Origin: JANQRA01 sp035550735 | GTDB lineage: Bacteria > Actinomycetota > Acidimicrobiia > Spongiisociales > ZC4RG35 | Reading direction: 5' to 3' | Length of the DNA: 64,000 nt | Assembly (NCBI GenBank): GCA_035550735.1 | Contig: DASZOM010000041.1 | Location: 1 to 64,000, forward strand | Part shown: piece by piece, positions 18,269 through 25,173 of the stretch | How the letters are laid out: each line of letters starts with the position of its first letter | Numbering within the stretch: the first letter of the stretch is position 1 | The notes under the pieces: generated by a model | The model's database searches: none | What the model was told of the DNA's origin: nothing | The model's input: the letters and a program-made list of their open reading frames with translations, nothing else | Made by a program: the position numbers and the translations under genes

Positions 18269-19156
18269 TCATGGCATGGCCGTCAGCGTGCTCGCTTCGT
18301 CGAGCAGGATTCCCCGATCCGGTACCGGCTTGCCATCGACCATGTCGAACGCGACGTTGTCGATGAGCCGGACCGCCCCAACGTGGGCTGCCACGGCGAG
18401 CACGGCAGGCTGGTCCAACATCTCGATCGGCTTCATGGTCTGTTGCGAGGCGAGCTTGACGTAGTCGACCTCCAGGCTCTTCATCGAACGGGCCACGGTC
18501 GACTCGAGACGAGCCCCCCTCCTCTCCCCGGCGTCGGCCTGCTCGGCTGCCTGGAACAGCCCCTTGGAGATGGCCAGTGCCTCGTAGCGGTCCCGCTTCC
18601 CCAGTCTGACGTTGCGACTGGAGAGGGCCAGGCCGTCCGGCTCGCGCACGACGGGCGCCTCGACGATCTCGATGGGGAACCTCAGGTCCCGGACCATCGC
18701 CCGGAGGACCGCCAGCTGCTGGGCGTCCTTTCGACCGAACATGGAGAGGTCCGGCTGGAGACCGGCGAACAGCTTGGCCACGACCGTGGCGACACCGACG
18801 AAGTGCCCGGGCCTGTGCTTGCCTTCCATCTCGTCGGTGACCCCGATCACCTCCACCGTGGTGACCGATTCCCCGGGATACACCTCTGCTTCGGGGGGCG
18901 CGAAGAGGATGTCGACACCGTGCTGGGCGGCGAGCGAGGCGTCTCGCTCCTCGTCTCTCGGATAGGCCTCGAAGTCCTCGGGCTGGTTGAACTGGGTCGG
19001 GTTGACGAAGAGGGAGACCACCAGGGTGTCACACCGCTCGCGGAGTCGGTCCATCAACAAGAGATGACCCTCGTGGAAGAACCCCAGGGTGGGCAGCAAC
19101 CCCACCCTGCCCTGATAGCGGTGGCGCGTCTCGTCGAAGCCGCGGGTCACTTCCAC
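18269..19156 (-). CDS. panC: Pantoate--beta-alanine ligase
   Basis: 295 aa. Makes pantothenate from pantoate, beta-alanine and ATP. The adenylate-forming HIGH-like motif is LPTLGFFHEGHL, the KMSKS-like region is LALSSRNVRL, and the substrate loop is FGRKDAQQLAVL (usual form GEKDxQQ). The start ATG 19156 overlaps the DUF2520 gene by 10 bp. The panC-DUF2520 pairing is known in actinobacteria (Rv3602c/Rv3603c) and links the neighbour to coenzyme A synthesis. No panD is found in the window. Confidence 0.95.
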   Translation of the reverse strand: MEVTRGFDETRHRYQGRVGLLPTLGFFHEGHLLLMDRLRERCDTLVVSLFVNPTQFNQPEDFEAYPRDEERDASLAAQHGVDILFAPPEAEVYPGESVTTVEVIGVTDEMEGKHRPGHFVGVATVVAKLFAGLQPDLSMFGRKDAQQLAVLRAMVRDLRFPIEIVEAPVVREPDGLALSSRNVRLGKRDRYEALAISKGLFQAAEQADAGERRGARLESTVARSMKSLEVDYVKLASQQTMKPIEMLDQPAVLAVAAHVGAVRLIDNVAFDMVDGKPVPDRGILLDEASTLTAMP

Positions 19157-19935
19157 CGGTGCAGGTCCTCCTCGCGTCCGGCCCGGATCGTGGTCGCCTC
19201 GGCCATGAGGCGAAACTGCCGGCCCACGTACTCGGAGACATCGTGGGCCGCGGTGAGATGCCCGATCACGGTGTCGATGTCACCACGGGCGATCGGGCCC
19301 GTCAGCGAGGCCGCCGGCCCCTTCTCGAAGACGTTGGCCACCGCCCTCTCCACCAGCGGCCGGGACACCTTGGGGTCGATGCCTGCCGAGTGGAAGAGGT
19401 CGGCGGACACCGCCAGCGACGTGACCACGAAGTTGGCCGCTGCGGCGGCGGCGGCGTGATAGGCGGGACGGGCTGCGTCGTCGAGCCGGAAGGGCTCCAT
19501 TCCCAGGGTGACGGCGAGATGGGTGAGGACGTCGGCGCCGAGCTGGTCACCGTCGATGCCCACGAACGAGCCTTCCAGGGCCTTCGCACCGCTCTCGGCG
19601 TCGGGAAGGGATTGGAGGGGGTGAAACCCTCCGACCGCGGTGCCTCGCTCCTGGATCTCGCGCAGCGCGAGCACCGGGGTGAATCCGGAGAGGTGGGCGG
19701 CCACCCCCACTTCGGACACATGAGGGGCGATTCGGGCGGCTACCTCGGGAATCGCCTCGTCGGTGACCGCGATGAGGACGATGTCAGCCTCGGGGAGCTG
19801 GACGTCCCAGTCCAGTTGCTCCCATCGATCGACAGGATGACGGCTGAGCACCCCGACGATGTCGTGCCCGGCCGCTTCGGACGCCAACGCGATGGCGCCA
19901 CCTGCCCGACCCGGGCCGACGACGATCAGACGCAT
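19147..19935 (-). CDS. Rossmann-like and DUF2520 domain protein (NADP-binding, panC-associated)
   Basis: 262 aa. The N-terminal Rossmann fold begins MRLIVVGPGRAGGAIALAS (GxGxxG-like GPGRAGG). The C-terminal all-helical DUF2520 domain resembles 6-phosphogluconate dehydrogenase-type C-domains. It is conserved next to panC in actinobacteria. A role as a ketopantoate reductase or related dehydrogenase supplying pantoate is inferred from context and fold only. It overlaps panC by 10 bp. The upstream intergenic region holds copy B of the nested palindrome. Confidence 0.85.
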   Translation of the reverse strand: MRLIVVGPGRAGGAIALASEAAGHDIVGVLSRHPVDRWEQLDWDVQLPEADIVLIAVTDEAIPEVAARIAPHVSEVGVAAHLSGFTPVLALREIQERGTAVGGFHPLQSLPDAESGAKALEGSFVGIDGDQLGADVLTHLAVTLGMEPFRLDDAARPAYHAAAAAAANFVVTSLAVSADLFHSAGIDPKVSRPLVERAVANVFEKGPAASLTGPIARGDIDTVIGHLTAAHDVSEYVGRQFRLMAEATTIRAGREEDLHRWK

Positions 19936-19973
19936 GGATGGGCTCGCCGGGGCACGGCGGCGAGGCTACATCC

Positions 19974-20022
19974 ATTCTGTGAGGGTTACTGGACCCTCTG
20001 TGTCCACAGACACTCACAGAAC
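19974..20022. repeat. Nested-palindrome intergenic repeat, copy B
   Basis: Second copy of the repeat at 16734-16782. Outer arms TTCTGTGAG and CTCACAGAA are 38 bp apart start to start, exactly as in copy A, and the inner hairpin is GTGTCCACAGACAC (20000-20013). The 13 bases at the left end and 14 at the right end are identical between copies, while the middle differs. It sits 14 nt after the stop of the 20036-20368 gene, on the same side as in copy A relative to lysS. Confidence 0.75.
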
Positions 20023-20035
20023 CGTTTGCGCGGGG

Positions 20036-20368
20036 CTACTCCTCCTGGAGCTGGTTCGGGGTCACCACCGGCCAGACCGCGTCGACGGCGGCTTTCTGGT
20101 CCTTGTAGCCATATCGGCGTTTCCAAAACTTGGTCTTCCACACCCGGTACCTGCGCTTCGCGGGGCTCTGGTGGCCGTTGCTGGTCTCGTGGGTGCGGGT
20201 CCGCCGCTCCTCGGGGAGGACGACCCCGTCCGGGTCGTCGAAACTGTGGAGCACCTGGGCGGCGGCGTGGCGAGTGGCGCGATGCTGTTTCTTGCGCTCC
20301 TCGTGGCTGGGACGGCTCTCGTCGTATCCGGGGATTCCCTGCCGATGCTTCCGCGACCTCTTGGCCAT
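20036..20368 (-). CDS. Small basic hypothetical protein
   Basis: 110 aa, rich in Lys, Arg and His (MAKRSRKHRQGIPGYDESRP; RRYRVWKTKFWKRRYGYKDQ). No transmembrane helix or known catalytic motif. A strong AGGAGG lies 6 nt before the ATG. Its composition suggests nucleic-acid binding, but this is inference only. It is followed by copy B of the nested palindrome. I do not recognise the family. Confidence 0.65.
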   Translation of the reverse strand: MAKRSRKHRQGIPGYDESRPSHEERKKQHRATRHAAAQVLHSFDDPDGVVLPEERRTRTHETSNGHQSPAKRRYRVWKTKFWKRRYGYKDQKAAVDAVWPVVTPNQLQEE

Positions 20369-20478
20369 TCATAACCTCCTGTCGTGAACGTGGATTCGTC
20401 ACTCACCAACACAGGGGGCGGGCCGCGGCCTGACGCCATGTCCCGAAGCTAGCAGCTACATCGGGTAGTCGTTCACGG

Positions 20479-21429
20479 TCAGAGGACGAGAGGGATGAGC
20501 CTCGACCTCACCATTTCCCGGTAGGCCCGATAGCCCGGGAAGTGCATCCGCAACCGTCTCTCCTCGTAGTCGGCCTTCACCCAGAGATAGGCGAGCAACA
20601 TCAGGGAGACGGCCAACGCCGACAGGCTTCCCAGCAGCAGCCCGGCCCCCATCGCCATGAGCACGATGCCGCCATAGATGGGATGGCGGACGAGGCCGTA
20701 GGAACCAACGGTCACCAGGCGAGTCTGCGAACGCGGGAGCGGGCTCATCGTCAGCGAAGGGCCGAGCCGACGGCTGGCATCGAGAGCCAGCCCGACACCG
20801 AAGACGGCCAGGGCGGCGCCCATCAGCGTCGAGACCGTCACCCGGTCCGGCAGGGAGCCCTCGAGCCAGAGGACGGTGATCAACAGGGCGATGATGGCGA
20901 GCTGGCCGGCGACCAGTGCTACTGCCGGCAATCGCGGCCTGGGAGGCAGCCAGCGGCGGGCGAGGAGATCGACATCCTGATCGTCCACCTCCTCCAGGGC
21001 GACGGACGCAGAGAGCTCGTCGGACACCGGAGCCTCGGGCCAGACCTCGACGAGGGGGCGGAGCACGAACTCACGCTCCGTGGCTCGGGGATGGGGGACG
21101 GTCAGCTGCTGGGTGTGGATTGGAGGTCCGTCGGATGACACGATGTCGAGGTCGAGCGTCCTCGGCCCCCAGCGCACGTCTCGTTCCCGGCCCTCCTGCT
21201 GCTCGATCTCGTGGAGACGGGCGAGGAGCTCGAAGACGTCGAGCTCGGAGTCGAGGGCCACGACCGCGTTGAGGTAGGGGCCCTGCTCGGGCCCGCCGAC
21301 CGGAGCGGTCTCGTACAACGACGACACCACCATGCCGGCTCCGATCCGGGTCAGGGCGGCATGGGCCCTCTCCAGGTGGGCGAGACGGTCGCCGACGTTG
21401 GAGCCGAGACCGATGGCGTAGCGGGTCAC
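20479..21429 (-). CDS. folK: FolK (HPPK) fused to an isoprenylcysteine methyltransferase-like membrane domain
   Basis: 316 aa, about twice the size of FolK. Residues 1 to about 135 are 6-hydroxymethyl-7,8-dihydropterin pyrophosphokinase: GLGSNVGDR at the start, RWGPRTLDLDI as the catalytic Asp/Arg signature, and PHPRATEREFVLRPL. Residues about 165-316 have four hydrophobic segments and the ICMT/PEMT-type signature YGLVRHPIYGGI (244-255) and YEERRLRMHFPGYRAY (288-303). There is no stop or frameshift between the parts. It overlaps folB by 4 bp. The membrane domain's substrate is unknown. Confidence 0.9.
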   Translation of the reverse strand: MTRYAIGLGSNVGDRLAHLERAHAALTRIGAGMVVSSLYETAPVGGPEQGPYLNAVVALDSELDVFELLARLHEIEQQEGRERDVRWGPRTLDLDIVSSDGPPIHTQQLTVPHPRATEREFVLRPLVEVWPEAPVSDELSASVALEEVDDQDVDLLARRWLPPRPRLPAVALVAGQLAIIALLITVLWLEGSLPDRVTVSTLMGAALAVFGVGLALDASRRLGPSLTMSPLPRSQTRLVTVGSYGLVRHPIYGGIVLMAMGAGLLLGSLSALAVSLMLLAYLWVKADYEERRLRMHFPGYRAYREMVRSRLIPLVL

Positions 21430-21785
21430 CGGCTCCGTTCGATGGTGACCGACACATCCTCGAAGACCATGTCGATGGGTGCGTCCGGCTTGTGGATGGT
21501 CACCACCGAACGCTGCACGCCGGGATGGGCCATCACCGCGTCGGCGACACGGGCGGCGACGGTCTCGATCAGCTTGTAGGAGGCGGAGCCGACCACCTCG
21601 CGTATCTCCAGGGCGAGCTCACCGTAGTCGAGGGCGTCGGAGAGGTCGTCACTCTCCCCCGGAGTCACCAGGTCGGTGTAGGCGACGACGTCGACCTTGA
21701 AGACCTGGGCCCGCTCCTGTTCGTGGGACAACACGCCATGACGGGCGAGGACCTCGATGCCCCGCAGCTCGATCCGGTCGTTCAA
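21426..21785 (-). CDS. folB: Dihydroneopterin aldolase
   Basis: 119 aa. Converts dihydroneopterin to 6-hydroxymethyl-dihydropterin, the substrate of FolK. The start RIELRGIEVLARHGVLSHEQ holds the family's active-site Glu (HGVLxxE), and KLIETVAARVADAVM contains the conserved Lys/Glu. Overlaps both neighbours by 4 bp, so it is translated in a coupled folE-folP-pseudophosphatase-folB-folK series. Confidence 0.95.
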   Translation of the reverse strand: MNDRIELRGIEVLARHGVLSHEQERAQVFKVDVVAYTDLVTPGESDDLSDALDYGELALEIREVVGSASYKLIETVAARVADAVMAHPGVQRSVVTIHKPDAPIDMVFEDVSVTIERSR

Positions 21786-22276
21786 CGCCCGCTGGCCTCG
21801 GGGATGAGAGAGCGGCCCTCCGGGCCCAGCGCCCGGCCCAGGATCTGCTGGATCAGTGCGAGGGCGAGGATCGGATCGTCCACCATGCCCGAGTCGACCA
21901 GATACCCCCCGAGGAGGCCTCCGATGGTGTCGTCGATGGTCTCCCGATGGATGAGCACCCTGGCGTGATTGCGGCTCAGCGCCTTGTCGAGGGTGGCGAA
22001 GAACCGCTTCACGTCACTGGTTGCGACCGGGTTGGCGAGGGGGACCGAGTAGGTGGCGATCCCGGCCTGCCGATAGGCGGCGAGATTCTGGTTGCCGGGC
22101 AGCATGGAGACGATGGTGTTGATCTCTGCTTCCTCCACCAACCAGGTGATCTCCTCCTCGCGACGCACCTTCCGGTGCTGGAATCCAGAGCCCCCCACCC
22201 TGTCAGATACTGCGAGCTTGTCGGAGATGACCCAGGTGAACCCACGCGGTTTCAACCCTGCGACCATGCGTCCCAT
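21782..22276 (-). CDS. Phosphatase-like protein without the catalytic cysteine (pseudophosphatase), folate operon
   Basis: 164 aa. The order VSMLPGNQNLAAYRQAGI then KALSRNHARVLIHR followed by ETIDDTIGGLLGGYL matches dual-specificity/tyrosine phosphatase topology. But the P-loop HCxxGxxR reads HRETIDDT (residues 110-117), losing the nucleophilic Cys, the Gly and the phosphate-binding Arg. It starts with ATG overlapping the folP stop (TAATG) and overlaps folB by 4 bp. It would bind rather than cleave a ligand. The assignment to the phosphatase fold is inferred from sequence pattern. Confidence 0.65.
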   Translation of the reverse strand: MGRMVAGLKPRGFTWVISDKLAVSDRVGGSGFQHRKVRREEEITWLVEEAEINTIVSMLPGNQNLAAYRQAGIATYSVPLANPVATSDVKRFFATLDKALSRNHARVLIHRETIDDTIGGLLGGYLVDSGMVDDPILALALIQQILGRALGPEGRSLIPEASGR

Positions 22277-23121
22277 TACTGGTTGGTCACGATAGCGGCC
22301 GCCACTCCCAGCGCATCCTTGGAAAGGGCAACGTCGTGGACCCGAAAAAGCCTGGCGCCACGGGCATAGGCGAGGGCATTGGCGATGGTGCCGGCCCGAT
22401 CGCGGTGCTCTCGAGTGTCATTGGCCACGAGCGAGCCCAGGAACCCCTTGCGGGAGACCCCGACCATCACCGGGAGCCCGTGGGCGACGAGCCGGTCGAG
22501 GTTGGCGAGAAGAGTCAGGCTGTGGTGTGCCCGCTTGCCGAACCCGAGCCCGGGGTCGATGACGATCCGGCGCTCGTCGACACCGGACACCCGCAGTGCG
22601 GCCACCCGATCGAGGAGAAACCCGGTCACCTCGGCGACCACGTCTTCGTATCTCGGCTCGATGTGCATGTCGACCGGTGTGCCTTGCATGTGCATGACGA
22701 CGACACCACAGTCCGACGTGGCCACGACCTCGATCATCTCCGGGTCCCTGAACCCGGTCACGTCGTTGATCGCCACCGCCCCCGCAGCCAGCCCCTCTCT
22801 GGCGACCCCCGGCTTGTAGGTGTCGACGCTGACGGGAACCCCGGCCGTCACCAGACCGCCCACCACCGGGATGAGGCGGCGCAACTCCTCGGCTTCGGGG
22901 ACCGGTCTCGCCCCCGGACGCGTCGACTCGCCGCCGACGTCGACGAGGGCGGCCCCCTGCGTCATCATCTCGAGACCGCGGGCGATGGCGACATCGGGGG
23001 CGAGGTACTCGCCACCGTCGGAGAACGAGTCGGGCGTCACGTTGACCACCCCGACCAGGGCGCCGCCCCGCAACGAGATCGGGCCCCCGGATACCGACCA
23101 GGTCACGCCTGGCCCGGTCAT
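22276..23121 (-). CDS. folP: Dihydropteroate synthase
   Basis: 281 aa. Joins p-aminobenzoate to hydroxymethyl-dihydropterin diphosphate; the sulfonamide target. The signatures are LVGVVNVTPDSFSDGGEYL and LVDVGGESTRPGARPV, with the later IDPGLGFGKRAHHSL and VGVSRKGFLG. The start ATG 23121 overlaps the folE stop (TGATG); residues upstream of it are not family-like. Middle of the folate operon. Confidence 0.96.
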   Translation of the reverse strand: MTGPGVTWSVSGGPISLRGGALVGVVNVTPDSFSDGGEYLAPDVAIARGLEMMTQGAALVDVGGESTRPGARPVPEAEELRRLIPVVGGLVTAGVPVSVDTYKPGVAREGLAAGAVAINDVTGFRDPEMIEVVATSDCGVVVMHMQGTPVDMHIEPRYEDVVAEVTGFLLDRVAALRVSGVDERRIVIDPGLGFGKRAHHSLTLLANLDRLVAHGLPVMVGVSRKGFLGSLVANDTREHRDRAGTIANALAYARGARLFRVHDVALSKDALGVAAAIVTNQ

Positions 23122-23696
23122 CAGCTCCTCGTGCCGAAGAGCAATGACATCGTCTCGGCGCGGGTGGCCGGATTGGCCTCCATGATCCCGCGAACCGCCG
23201 AGGTGACCGTGAGCGCCCCAGGCTTTCTCACTCCGCGCATCGACATGCAGAGATGCTCGGCTTCGACCACCACCATCACCCCAAGCGGCTTGAGGCGGTC
23301 GTTGAGGCAATCGGCGACCTGGGCGGTGAGCCGCTCCTGCATCTGGGGCCGTCTGGCGTAGCCCTCGACGAGACGGGCCAGCTTGGAGAGACCGGTGACC
23401 CTTCCGTCAGGGATGTAGGCGACGTGGGCCTTGCCGTGGAAGGGCACGAAATGATGCTCGCACATCGAGTAGAAGGGGATCTCGCGCACCATGACGACCT
23501 CCTGGTAGTGCTCGTCCCCGAAGAACGCGTCGACCAGGTCTCCGGGATCGGTGTGCAGGCCCTCGAAGACCTCGGCGTAGAAGCGGGCCACCCGCTCCGG
23601 TGTGTCGACCAACCCCTCACGGGTGGGGTCCTCCCCGATGGCCTCGATTATCTCCCGAACCGCCTTCTCGATGCGGCCGGTGTCGATGTCCGTCAT
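23121..23696 (-). CDS. folE: GTP cyclohydrolase I
   Basis: 191 aa. First step of folate synthesis: GTP to dihydroneopterin triphosphate. The zinc site is in SMCEHHFVPFHGKAHVAYIP; later GLSKLARLVEGYARRPQMQE and the C-terminal CMSMRGVRKPGA are typical, with the downstream Cys ligand CMSM. Begins the folE-folP-(pseudophosphatase)-folB-folK operon. A TAGTTT box (complement of 23706-23711) lies 9 nt before the ATG, consistent with a leaderless start. Confidence 0.96.
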   Translation of the reverse strand: MTDIDTGRIEKAVREIIEAIGEDPTREGLVDTPERVARFYAEVFEGLHTDPGDLVDAFFGDEHYQEVVMVREIPFYSMCEHHFVPFHGKAHVAYIPDGRVTGLSKLARLVEGYARRPQMQERLTAQVADCLNDRLKPLGVMVVVEAEHLCMSMRGVRKPGALTVTSAVRGIMEANPATRAETMSLLFGTRS

Positions 23697-23752
23697 TGCA
23701 AGGGGAAACTAAGACCGTTCCGACGGTATTTCCGCTCATATCGGATTGGGGG

Positions 23753-23822
23753 TTGACACTGACATCATCATGACTGTATGGTGACATCATTCTGACATCA
23801 GATCGGTGTCAGAAGTGACACC
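23753..23822 (+). promoter_or_regulatory. Promoter with helically phased TGAC repeats, upstream of the RHH/DUF4097 operon
   Basis: TTGACA (23753-23758), 18-bp spacer, TATGGT (23777-23782). Direct repeats TGACATCAT at 23760, TGACTGTAT at 23771, TGACATCAT at 23782 and TGACATCAG at 23793 are spaced exactly 11 bp, one helical turn, and cover the spacer, the -10 and the start region. Ribbon-helix-helix regulators often bind such tandem sites, and the second gene of the operon encodes one, so autoregulation is likely. Confidence 0.65.
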
Positions 23823-23834
23823 GAGGAGACGCTA

Positions 23835-23918
23835 ATGTTGGTGACCATGATCCCCAACCAGATCGAGGCCCTGATGGAGCAGCGCATCCGCAACTACCGA
23901 CCGGCACCACGACGCTGA
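23835..23918 (+). CDS. 27-aa leader ORF coupled to the RHH gene
   Basis: ATG 23835 to TGA 23918, encoding MLVTMIPNQIEALMEQRIRN followed by YRPAPRR. GAGGAG lies 7 nt before the ATG. The stop overlaps the start of the RHH gene (TGATG), so the two are translationally coupled. The first half is an amphipathic helix, the end is basic and proline-rich. I do not recognise it; it may be a small protein partner or only a translated leader. Confidence 0.6.
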   Translation: MLVTMIPNQIEALMEQRIRNYRPAPRR

Positions 23919-24382
23919 TGCAGCTCTCCCACGCAATAACCAATCTCGAGACGGCCGTGGAGACCCAGCTTCGGGTAGCCGGGGCGGAGATCGCAGAGGC
24001 CGGCGCCCAGTTGATGGCTGCGCTGCGGCCGGCGATCAACCAGACCATGATGGAAGTGGTCACCATGGCCGTCGCCGAGATCTCCAGTCAGCTGGAGACA
24101 CAGGCCATCGACATCAAACTCGTGGACGGCGATCCCGAGCTGGTCGTGCGCGAGGACCTCTCCGCAGTCCCTCCTCCCCCGCCCCCGCCTCCTCCCGGGA
24201 GCGACGATGACTCCGAGGCACGAATCACGGTGCGGCTTCCCGGATATCTCAAGGACCTGATCTCGATCGAGGCGGAGAACGCCGGTGATTCGATCAACTC
24301 CTATGTCGTCGAACTGTTGAGCAACAAGGCACGCCGTCGTCGTGCATCGGGCAATTCGACCAAGACCACGATCGAGCTGTGA
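23918..24382 (+). CDS. Ribbon-helix-helix DNA-binding protein with N-terminal helical domain and polyproline hinge
   Basis: 154 aa. Residues 1-75 are predicted helical, with many Ala and Leu, and lack a known signature. Residues 85-93 are nine consecutive prolines. Residues about 100-138 form an RHH fold of HicB-antitoxin type (ARITVRLPGYLKDLISIEAE then NAGDSINSYVVELL). The C-terminus is basic. ATG overlaps the small ORF stop; its TGA overlaps the GTG of the DUF4097 gene (GTGA). It probably represses its own operon through the phased repeats upstream. No toxin gene with a HicA or PIN fold is present, so a plain toxin-antitoxin pair is not supported. Confidence 0.8.
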   Translation: MQLSHAITNLETAVETQLRVAGAEIAEAGAQLMAALRPAINQTMMEVVTMAVAEISSQLETQAIDIKLVDGDPELVVREDLSAVPPPPPPPPPGSDDDSEARITVRLPGYLKDLISIEAENAGDSINSYVVELLSNKARRRRASGNSTKTTIEL

Positions 24383-25134
24383 TCCACGAGACATTCTCGG
24401 TCGACGGTCTTCCGGATCTCGAGGTTCGCATCGAATCCGGGCGACTCGAAGTGCACGAGGGGGCTCCCGGGAAGGTGGATGTCACCGTCGAGACCAGGCT
24501 TCCCGGTTTCATCGTCGAGCAGCGGGGCAACTCGATCTTGGTTTCCTCCGACAAGGACGCAGGGTGGTTGTCCCGCGGCTCGGCTTACGTCGTCATCGAG
24601 ACGCCCCCGGGAAGCGATCTCAAGGCGAGTGTTGCCTCCGCCCCGATCACGATCGACGTCGACATGGAGAAGGTGGAGATCAAGAGCGCGTCGGGGGACA
24701 TGGAGATCGAGCGGGTCAAGGACCTGATCGTCAGGAGCGCCAGCGGCGACGTCCACGTCGAGAAGGTGGGCCGGGCCCTGAGGGCAACCACGGCTTCAGG
24801 CGACGTCCGGGTGGAGTCGGCCAGCGGCTCGGTCGCGGTCGCGACTGCCTCCGGAGACGTGGAGATAGAGAAATCGGACGCGACCGTCGAGATGAACACT
24901 GCCTCCGGAGACGCCTACATCCACGAGTTCACCGGCCGGAGCGCCAACTTCAAGGCGATGTCGGGGAGCATCGACCTGGGGATCCCCACGGGAACGACCG
25001 TCGAGCTCGACGTCAACACCCTCTCCGGGAAGGTGCGTCTCCCCGACCCGGAGCCCAGCCGTGGCACTCCCACCCGTCACATGGCGATCCGCGCCAAGCT
25101 GGTCTCGGGTGACTTCACGATCGAGCGGGCCTGA
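24379..25134 (+). CDS. DUF4097 (toastrack-like) beta-repeat protein
   Basis: 251 aa. A chain of short repeats with SASGD or TASGD turns (SASGDMEIERV, SASGDVHVEKV, TASGDVRVESA, TASGDVEIEKS, TASGDAYIHEF) forms a right-handed beta-solenoid typical of DUF4097. It has no signal peptide or transmembrane helix, unlike many DUF4097 proteins tied to envelope-stress (LiaF/PspC) systems, so a cytoplasmic or peripheral role is likely. Start GTG 24379 overlaps the RHH stop. Its genetic pairing with an RHH regulator points to one functional unit whose task is unknown. Confidence 0.85.
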   Translation: MIHETFSVDGLPDLEVRIESGRLEVHEGAPGKVDVTVETRLPGFIVEQRGNSILVSSDKDAGWLSRGSAYVVIETPPGSDLKASVASAPITIDVDMEKVEIKSASGDMEIERVKDLIVRSASGDVHVEKVGRALRATTASGDVRVESASGSVAVATASGDVEIEKSDATVEMNTASGDAYIHEFTGRSANFKAMSGSIDLGIPTGTTVELDVNTLSGKVRLPDPEPSRGTPTRHMAIRAKLVSGDFTIERA

Positions 25135-25173
25135 CCCCCACTCCTGGGCCGGGCTGCGAATCCTGCCTCGGCT

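Noticed and set aside
20383..20477. Inverted repeat CGTGAACG/CGTTCACG flanking the gap between folK and the small basic gene
   Set aside because: Only 8 bp with about 80 bp between arms; easily due to chance, and no promoter or gene boundary explains it.
23918..24382. HicAB-type toxin-antitoxin system
   Set aside because: The RHH domain looks like HicB, but no HicA or other toxin-sized gene is adjacent and the downstream gene is a beta-repeat protein.
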